The translations under genes were made by a program, and so were the position numbers. From JBCBZH01 sp039815415 (GTDB taxonomy: Bacteria; Bacteroidota; Rhodothermia; Rhodothermales; Rubricoccaceae), in contig JBCBZH010000270.1 of assembly GCA_039815415.1 (NCBI GenBank), forward strand, positions 1 through 5,836: a DNA stretch of 5,836 nucleotides, read 5' to 3'. The notes under the pieces are model-generated. The model ran no database searches. It was not told the origin of the DNA and saw only the letters and a program-made list of their open reading frames with translations. Shown here piece after piece: positions 1-3,966 of the stretch (position 1 is its first letter; every line of letters begins with the position of its first letter).

Positions 1-2
1 AG

Positions 3-719
3 CTGAGCCGCATCAGCCAATCCCGTCTGCAGGAGTTCCTGGCCCGCGTGGAGCGTTCCACACGCCAGGTGCTTTACCTCGTGGTGCCCACCGTGGTGGG
101 CTATCTCTGCTTCGGATTCCTGATTGTGCGGACGCTCTTCGGCGGGGGCGCGTTCGGGTTGCAGGACGCGTGGCTGGTGACACTCATCCTGGGCGGCTAC
201 ACGCTCGGACTGGGTGCGACAGCGGTGAGCCGACTGCTTCAGAACAGCTTCTATGCCCTCAACGATACCAAGACGCCGGCCAAGATCGCGGTCTTGCGCG
301 TGGTCACATCCGGCGTTCTCGGGGCCAGCCTCATGTTCTGGCTCGATGGCACCACCGTGGCTGAGGCCCTCGGCATCGACGACGAAGGACTCCCGCTGAC
401 CCTCGCGGCGGTCGGGCTGGCGGTGGGCACCTCGGTAGGGGCGTGGGCCGAGTTGCTCGCACTCCGGGTCGCCCTCGGTCGGAAGACCGACGGCTTTGTG
501 CTTCCCGTTCGGCGTGTGGCGCAGATGATCGGGCTGGCGGCACTGGCGGCACTTCCGGCTGGCCTACTGTGGTGGGCCCTTCCGGAGTGGCCCGTCGCGG
601 TCGTCGCGGGTCTCGTCTTGGCTGTGTACGGAGGCACGTACCTCGGGCTGGGGCATGTGCTCGGCTTCTCCGAGGGGGAGGCCTGGATTGGGCGCTTCCT
701 GCGGCGGCGCAAGGCCTGA
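3..719 (+). CDS. murJ: MurJ/MviN-type lipid II flippase, C-terminal part (5' end outside window)
   Basis: MurJ flips the lipid-linked peptidoglycan precursor lipid II across the inner membrane and belongs to the MOP exporter superfamily. The frame is open from base 3, giving 238 residues; the family is about 500 residues with 14 membrane segments, so roughly the last half is present. The GTG at 48 is internal, not the start, because family-like sequence (LSRISQSRLQEFLARVER) precedes it. Seen: about six hydrophobic segments at fragment residues 23-42, 56-75, 96-114, 130-155, 173-193 and 196-218, and the MurJ-type stretch SRLLQNSFYALNDTKTP at 76-92, matching the family pattern of an aromatic-rich helix followed by a DT-TP loop. 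The tail is basic (RRRKA), as expected for a cytoplasmic end. A 6-bp hairpin (706-711 with 720-725) overlaps the stop codon but has no T-run. A different MOP flippase such as a polysaccharide exporter is less likely. Confidence 0.88.
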   Translation: MSRISQSRLQEFLARVERSTRQVLYLVVPTVVGYLCFGFLIVRTLFGGGAFGLQDAWLVTLILGGYTLGLGATAVSRLLQNSFYALNDTKTPAKIAVLRVVTSGVLGASLMFWLDGTTVAEALGIDDEGLPLTLAAVGLAVGTSVGAWAELLALRVALGRKTDGFVLPVRRVAQMIGLAALAALPAGLLWWALPEWPVAVVAGLVLAVYGGTYLGLGHVLGFSEGEAWIGRFLRRRKA

Positions 720-947
720 TGCGCCAGCCCGTTGGCACCCACAGCGGCGTTCTTTGTCGCCAGCTCGAGGGATCGTTTCACGACCTCGATGCTGTGCGTT
801 GGCCCTCCGTGGCGCACCGCGCTGGCGTAGTACTAGAGACGTATCAGCGAGGCGTCTTTACGGGCGCTTTGGCGGAGAGCTGACGCCATCCGGGACGAGC
901 TGGCGACCTGAACTCATCTCACCTCACTCTTTCCCCATCACCCATCC
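720..947. other. Non-coding spacer between murJ and the hydrolase gene
   Basis: No credible gene is seen here on either strand. The spacer holds one inward-facing pair of the TCGCCAGCTCG motif (listed separately), a perfect 8-base palindrome TAGTACTA at 828-835, and a potential 6-bp stem GGCGTC/GACGCC at 851-856 and 882-887. The last 38 bases before the hydrolase start are pyrimidine-rich with no Shine-Dalgarno sequence. I cannot place a convincing promoter, although the distance from murJ suggests that the hydrolase has its own. Confidence 0.6.
757..906. repeat. Inverted pair of TCGCCAGCTCG motifs bracketing 150 bases
   Basis: TCGCCAGCTCGAG begins at 757, and its inverse CGAGCTGGCGA lies at 896-906, so an 11-base arm (TCGCCAGCTCG) faces its complement across non-coding DNA. 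The same arrangement recurs at 3500-3717 with a different interior. This suggests the ends of a short non-autonomous element or a paired palindromic repeat (REP-doublet style). No flanking target duplication is evident by eye. The motif repetition is seen directly; mobility is inference. Confidence 0.5.
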
Positions 948-1448
948 ATGGCGGGCTACAAAGGACACCTTACAGGCGCGGCCGTCTTTGGCGCCATCTA
1001 CCTCGCCGGGCTGGCGTGGGTGTACTCCGTTGATGGGGCCTACCGCCAGTTCACCGAGATCGAGGTGGTGGCCTACCCGGCGGTGCTGTTCGGGCTGGTG
1101 CTGATGTTCGGCCTCTGGCCCGACGTGGACACCAACTCGAAGGGGCAGAACCTCTTCTACTCCATCTTTTTCGTGGTCGATGTGCTGCTGATCGCCACGC
1201 GCCAGTTTCAGGAGGCGGCGTATCTGGGTCTGTTCTGCATCCTGCCCGCGCTCGGCAAGCACCGGGGCTGGACGCACACCTACTGGGCGATGCTCCTCAT
1301 CCCGTCACCCTTCCTGGTCGTTCCCTACATGTTGTTTCCGGAGCGGCCGTACGCCGGGGTGCCGTTCTACCTCGCGGCGGTGGTGGGCTACTTCAGCCAC
1401 TTCGTGATGGACGGGATGGTGTTTCGTCGCAAGAAGAGAGGGGGGTAG
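948..1448 (+). CDS. YdjM/DUF457-type membrane-bound metal-dependent hydrolase
   Basis: This 166-residue inner-membrane protein matches the YdjM-like family (LexA-regulated membrane hydrolase in E. coli, Pfam DUF457), whose substrate is poorly known. All family motifs are visible in order: His7 in an N-terminal KGHLTGA stretch, an acidic WPDVD motif at residues 57-61 (Asp59, Asp61), the KHRGWTHT signature at 104-111 with His105 and His110, and SHFVMD at 150-155 with His151 and Asp155. These His/Asp residues are the expected metal ligands. Hydrophobic segments lie at about 11-27, 40-57, 70-83, 91-101, 113-130 and 138-152, and the C-terminus is strongly basic (RRKKRGG). The ATG at 948 is chosen because the motif-bearing His7 follows directly; no Shine-Dalgarno is seen. 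The gene is complete and of normal family length. It follows murJ on the same strand, but 228 bases away, so co-transcription is uncertain. Confidence 0.85.
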   Translation: MAGYKGHLTGAAVFGAIYLAGLAWVYSVDGAYRQFTEIEVVAYPAVLFGLVLMFGLWPDVDTNSKGQNLFYSIFFVVDVLLIATRQFQEAAYLGLFCILPALGKHRGWTHTYWAMLLIPSPFLVVPYMLFPERPYAGVPFYLAAVVGYFSHFVMDGMVFRRKKRGG

Positions 1449-1466
1449 AAAGGCCAGTGGCAGACG

Positions 1467-1492
1467 ACCCTCGGTATCGCCAGATCGAGGGT
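1467..1492 (+). terminator. Stem-loop just downstream of the hydrolase gene
   Basis: ACCCTCG (1467-1473) pairs with CGAGGGT (1486-1492), extendable inward by a G-T wobble and one more pair, around a loop of about 8 bases. It starts 19 bases after the hydrolase stop codon and is stable enough to act as a terminator. It lacks the T-run of a canonical intrinsic terminator, so the assignment is tentative. The loop contains TCGCCAGATCGAGG (1477-1490), a one-mismatch copy of the motif that recurs in the other spacers. Confidence 0.35.
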
Positions 1493-1528
1493 GTGTACAT
1501 ACGGCTCGGCCCCGGTGTGTCTCTGCAG

Positions 1529-1562
1529 GCACCCCTGGGGTGCGACCCCATTCTTCGGGGTC
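1529..1562. terminator. Tandem hairpins between convergent genes, possible bidirectional terminator
   Basis: Two dyads are directly adjacent. GCACCCCTGGGGTGC (1529-1543) is a perfect 7+1+7 palindrome, and GACCCC/GGGGTC (1544-1549 and 1557-1562) encloses a 7-base loop. They sit between two genes whose 3' ends face each other, where a bidirectional terminator is expected. No T-run follows on either strand, so Rho-independent function is uncertain. They may simply be part of the larger inverted repeat. Confidence 0.35.
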
Positions 1563-1616
1563 CTTCGCGTGCTGGCGGCCTCTGCCACTGGCCGTTGCCC
1601 GCTCGCCACTGGCTCC

Positions 1617-2468
1617 CTACTGGAAGCGCACGGTCACGGTGCCGGGGGGCAGGGCGCGCAGACCGGGCACGTCGATGGGTGCCCCAGTCTCACGGAGGGT
1701 GGCAACGGAGGCCAGGGTTCCGGCCTCAGCCTGCTCCCGCGCGAACGGCAGGAACTCGCTCATGGTCATCTCCGACAGCGTGACGACGTTGCCATCGGCC
1801 CAGCCGCCGTCCGTGCTCACCAGCTCGCCGTCCACGGCCACGCTGAGCTGGATGCGGGCACGTCCCATCATGATCATCGCGCTGTCGTACTCCCGAGCGA
1901 AGTTCTCCGACTGGGCCATCTGCTCGGTCATCTCGTCGGGGTCCATCTCGTCCAGCATGGGGACAGCGGCGCTGTCTGGGATCGTGATGGATAGCGTGGC
2001 GGGCTGCCCGTCCGACGCCGCCTCGAACCCGAAGTGATAGAGCGCGGTCTCATCAGGCGTCTCGGTCATCTCATCCGACTCATCGAAGGAGAGCAGCTCC
2101 TCCAGCCCGTCCGGGTTGGCGGCGTCCGAGAATGAATACTGGAGCGTCGAGACATCGGCGACGTCGTAGGTCACCACGTAGACCAGCTGGCCGGGCTCGA
2201 CGAGCCTCTCGGCGGACTGGAAGGTGACGCCCTCTCCGAGCGTCGAGGCGCGCGCCTCGAAACCGGCCATCTCGTCGTCTTCATCTGTCGAATCCGGTTG
2301 CATGCGCATCATGCCCATCATGCCGGCGGCCGCCATGCCCTCGAAGGTCATGCGCTCCACGAGCTGAGCACTTCCATCGGGCCGGACAGTAAGGGTGGAG
2401 AAGACCTGGAAACACCCGCTCAGAGCGAGCACGAGCGGGAGTAGGGCGAGGAGAGCGAAGCGACGCAT
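1617..2468 (-). CDS. Met/Asp-rich lipoprotein of unknown function
   Basis: The predicted product is 283 residues. The start is the ATG at 2468-2466, because it gives a textbook lipoprotein signal: basic MRRF, a hydrophobic run, and the lipobox LSGC ending at Cys19. The same frame extends upstream to 2846, but that part is Arg-rich and lies antisense to the dehydrogenase gene. After Cys19 the chain opens with a beta-like stretch (VFSTLTVRPDGSAQLVERMTF), then a methionine cluster (Met45, 50, 51, 53, 54, 56) and an acidic run (DSTDEDDEM, about 59-67). A second Met/acid-rich segment occurs in the C-terminal half (DEMDPDEMTEQM). There is no C-terminal membrane helix. The 'xVxxDGSAxxxxxxxF' opening and the later 'GELVSTDGGWADGNVVTLSEM' style loosely recall LppM-like lipoprotein domains; that resemblance is weak and from memory. 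Function is unknown, and envelope anchoring is the only confident statement. It is convergent with the hydrolase gene and divergent from the dehydrogenase gene. Confidence 0.8.
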   Translation of the reverse strand: MRRFALLALLPLVLALSGCFQVFSTLTVRPDGSAQLVERMTFEGMAAAGMMGMMRMQPDSTDEDDEMAGFEARASTLGEGVTFQSAERLVEPGQLVYVVTYDVADVSTLQYSFSDAANPDGLEELLSFDESDEMTETPDETALYHFGFEAASDGQPATLSITIPDSAAVPMLDEMDPDEMTEQMAQSENFAREYDSAMIMMGRARIQLSVAVDGELVSTDGGWADGNVVTLSEMTMSEFLPFAREQAEAGTLASVATLRETGAPIDVPGLRALPPGTVTVRFQ

Positions 2469-2561
2469 GCGAGCGGGGAAAGCGGACGGGTAGAATACGC
2501 GCAGAGGGGATCGGCCTTCACGGCTGCACCGTAAACGAAGCCTGCGCCTCCTCCTGCCCAA
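2469..2561. promoter_or_regulatory. Divergent intergenic region expected to hold two promoters
   Basis: These 93 bases separate the starts of the lipoprotein gene (-) and the dehydrogenase gene (+), so both promoters should lie here or just inside the opposing genes. The only AT-rich patch is TAGAATA at 2491-2497, which reads TATTCT on the minus strand and could serve as a -10-like element in either direction. No matching -35 or Bacteroidota-type TTTG box is convincing. Neither start has a Shine-Dalgarno sequence; the dehydrogenase leader ends in CCTCCTCCTGCCCAA. Confidence 0.3.
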
Positions 2562-3497
2562 ATGACCGTTCTTCTTACTGGCAGCACCGGCTTCGTCGGC
2601 TCCCACGTTCTCCAGGCTCTGCTCGACCAGGGCCATGCCGTCCGTGCGCTGGTGCGCAGCGGGACGACCGATCCGAAGGTCGGCGCAAGCCGATTGGCGA
2701 CCCACGAGGGCGTGGAGACGGTTCGCGGCGACGTGATCGATCCCGTCAGCCTGACCGGCGCCTTCGACGGCATCGACGCCGTGGTGCACCTCGTCGGCAT
2801 CATCGACGAGGCGCCCTCGAAGGGCGTCACGTTCAAGCGTATCCATGTGGAGGGCACGCAGAACGTGGCCGAGCTGGCGAAGGCGTCAGGGGTCACGCGC
2901 TTCATTCACATGAGCGCCAACGGTGCCCGGCCCGATGGTGTCTCAGCGTACCAGACGACCAAGTGGGCGGCCGAGGAGGTCGTGCGTGCCGTCGGCTTCG
3001 ACCACCACGTCATTTTCCGACCGTCGACGCTCTTTGGAGACCCAGGCCCAGACAACCCGGAGTTCGCCAAGCGGCTCTGGGAGACATTGGTGAAGCCGTT
3101 CCCAGTGCTTCCCGTGTTCGGCGATGGCGCCTACGAGCTGCAGCCGATCCACGTGGAGGCCTGCGCCAGCGCGATGGCCCAGGCGGTCACGCGCGACGCC
3201 TCGAACGGCATCAGCTACTGCGTGGCCGGGCCGGAGCGAATCACCTACCGCGAGGTCCTGAAGCGCATCGCACGCGGCGGCGGCATCGACCCCAAGCCGA
3301 CGGCCCCGGTGCCCATCTTCGCCGCGCGCCTGGGCGTCAACACGTTGGGCAAAGCCGGACTGCTGCCCATCTCGCCCGCCCAGTTCGAGATGCTGGTGGA
3401 GGGCAACACGTGCGACCCTACAGCCTTCTTCGACGACTTCGGCGTGGAGACGCCCCGCTTCGACGCCGAGGGGCTGAGCTACCTGCAGCGTTACTGA
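2562..3497 (+). CDS. NAD(P)-binding atypical short-chain dehydrogenase, NDUFA9-like
   Basis: This 311-residue soluble protein has the extended/atypical SDR Rossmann fold. The dinucleotide-binding glycine motif TGSTGFVG is at residues 6-13, right after the start, which supports the ATG at 2562. GDVID (57-61) and HLVGI (76-80) mark later strands, IHMSANGA at 115-122 supplies the catalytic-site Ser118, and YQTTK at 130-134 gives Tyr130 and Lys134. RPSTLFGD (153-160) and QPIHVEACA (194-202) are characteristic of the NDUFA9-like atypical SDRs (SDR_a5 group), bacterial relatives of a mitochondrial complex I accessory subunit. Members often retain NAD(P)H binding, but their substrate is usually unknown; quinone- or sugar-nucleotide-related roles have been suggested for relatives. 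Length is normal for the group and the gene appears intact. It stands alone, followed by a 469-base spacer. Fold and cofactor binding are confident; the substrate cannot be told from the sequence. Confidence 0.88.
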   Translation: MTVLLTGSTGFVGSHVLQALLDQGHAVRALVRSGTTDPKVGASRLATHEGVETVRGDVIDPVSLTGAFDGIDAVVHLVGIIDEAPSKGVTFKRIHVEGTQNVAELAKASGVTRFIHMSANGARPDGVSAYQTTKWAAEEVVRAVGFDHHVIFRPSTLFGDPGPDNPEFAKRLWETLVKPFPVLPVFGDGAYELQPIHVEACASAMAQAVTRDASNGISYCVAGPERITYREVLKRIARGGGIDPKPTAPVPIFAARLGVNTLGKAGLLPISPAQFEMLVEGNTCDPTAFFDDFGVETPRFDAEGLSYLQRY

Positions 3498-3499
3498 TT

Positions 3500-3717
3500 T
3501 CGCCAGCTCGAGGCCGAGACTCCAGAGTACAGGAGGATGCGTGCCGACGCTTCCTGTCATCCCGAGCCGCTAGGCCGACAGAGTCAACTCATGTGAGGGA
3601 TCTCAACGCCATCCCACCTCATCTACCTGATCCAGCTGTCAGGGCATGAGGGGAGGGCGTTATAGCGTAGCTCACTTGGATAGACAGAGCGTTGATAGAC
3701 TCCCATCGAGCTGGCGA
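3500..3717. repeat. Inverted pair of TCGCCAGCTCGA motifs bracketing 218 bases
   Basis: TCGCCAGCTCGA at 3500-3511 faces its exact 12-base complement TCGAGCTGGCGA at 3706-3717. The left arm begins three bases after the TGA of the dehydrogenase gene. The interior differs from that of the 757-906 pair, apart from short matches such as ACGCCATCC and AACTCAT, and carries the GTCATCCCGAG-type repeat. It may be one composite element or independent repeats inserted near each other. Confidence 0.5.
3555..3605. repeat. Split GTCATCCCGAG / GAGGGATCTC interspersed palindromic repeat
   Basis: TGTCATCCCGAG (3555-3566) is followed 28 bases later by GAGGGATCTCA (3595-3605). ATCCC (3559-3563) and GGGAT (3597-3601) are complementary and can form the stem base. 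Closely similar GTCATCCCGAGC...GAGGGATCT repeats occur between genes in many GC-rich bacterial genomes; I recognise the pattern from memory. In the common form the two halves are closer together, so this copy seems to carry a longer interior. Confidence 0.5.
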
Positions 3718-3750
3718 GTGGATGCCTGCCTCCGCAGGCATGACGGCAGG
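3718..3750. repeat. REP-like palindromic repeat (GGATGCCTGC hairpin, ATGACGGCAGG tail)
   Basis: ATGCCTGC-CTCC-GCAGGCAT (3722-3741) is a perfect 8-bp stem with a 4-base loop, preceded by GTGG and followed by GACGGCAGG. This is the layout of the widespread intergenic repeat family with the form GGAT-stem-ATGACGG. Read on the minus strand it spells VMPAEAGIHSPA, a peptide often seen in mis-annotated small proteins that overlap such repeats. It directly abuts the 3706-3717 motif, so the two may be parts of one unit. Confidence 0.65.
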
Positions 3751-3781
3751 AAGAAAGAGCTGCGGTGGATTCAGCCAATCC

Positions 3782-3838
3782 CGGCGAGCGCCGAAACATG
3801 GAGAACCACGTCTGGGAAACGTGGGCGCAGGATGCGCC
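3782..3838. repeat. Chain of three adjacent hairpins upstream of the exported-protein gene
   Basis: Three dyads follow one another: CGGCGAGCGCCG (3782-3793); CCACGT/ACGTGG around a 7-base loop (3806-3811 and 3819-3824); and GGCGCA/TGCGCC around GGA (3824-3829 and 3833-3838). They share or nearly share boundaries, which is more ordered than expected from GC content alone. They end 128 bases before the next start codon. They could be a further repeat element or a structured leader; no T-run suggests a terminator. Confidence 0.4.
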
Positions 3839-3917
3839 AAGCTGGCAGTTGAAACCGTTGGCGGCGGTGCGGCGACCGCTCAGAGCTCTCTTTCGACCGT
3901 TGGCTGTCTTTGTGCCG

Positions 3918-3944
3918 TTTGGAACGAGCGGACGGTCTACGTTG
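3918..3944 (+). promoter_or_regulatory. Weak Bacteroidota-type promoter candidate for the exported-protein gene
   Basis: TTTG at 3918-3921 lies 16 bases before TACGTTG (3938-3944), which partly matches the TAnnTTTG -7 box used by Bacteroidota-type sigma factors. The spacing is slightly short and the -7 box imperfect. It would give a leader of roughly 15 bases before the ATG at 3967. It is the best candidate seen there, but chance is a real alternative. Confidence 0.2.
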
Positions 3945-3966
3945 AGTGTGCACCCACGCTCTGCGT

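Larger units (their letters stand above)
1452..1593. repeat. Perfect 13-base inverted repeat enclosing three hairpins
   Basis: GGCCAGTGGCAGA at 1452-1464 is exactly complementary to TCTGCCACTGGCC at 1581-1593. The core GCCACTGGC, itself palindromic around its centre, occurs a third time at 1605-1613, just before the end of the convergent lipoprotein gene. Between the arms lie three separate hairpins (1467-1492, 1529-1543, 1544-1562), so a transcript could fold as a closed multi-branch structure. The repeat fills nearly the whole spacer between the convergent genes. It could be a miniature mobile element, a bidirectional termination region or a structured RNA; the sequence alone does not decide. 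Confidence 0.6.
3498..3966. other. 469-base repeat-rich non-coding region
   Basis: No credible gene is seen. Short open frames on both strands here are low-complexity and cross the repeats. The region starts almost at the dehydrogenase stop codon with a TCGCCAGCTCGA motif and contains, in order, a split GTCATCCCGAG/GAGGGATCTC repeat, the inverse motif at 3706-3717, a perfect hairpin at 3722-3741, and a chain of hairpins at 3782-3838. The remaining 3839-3966 is unstructured to my eye and should contain the promoter of the exported-protein gene. Confidence 0.6.

Noticed and set aside
706..725. Hairpin GGCGCA/TGCGCC overlapping the murJ stop codon as a terminator
   Set aside because: It is only 6 bp with an 8-base loop, no T-run follows, and GC-rich sequence makes such dyads common; it is noted only in the murJ entry.
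251..817. 188-residue minus-strand open frame opposite murJ
   Set aside because: It is a shadow of the real gene: low-complexity Ala/Arg/Ser/Pro content and no family motifs, while the plus strand carries clear MurJ motifs.
2469..2846. Upstream extension of the lipoprotein reading frame to 409 residues
   Set aside because: The extra 126 residues are Arg-rich and antisense to the dehydrogenase gene. The internal ATG at 2468 gives a proper lipoprotein signal with an LSGC lipobox.
13..3783. 13-mer TCAGCCAATCCCG at 13-25 and again at 3771-3783
   Set aside because: One shared 13-mer in a window of this size is near the chance expectation, and the flanks do not match.
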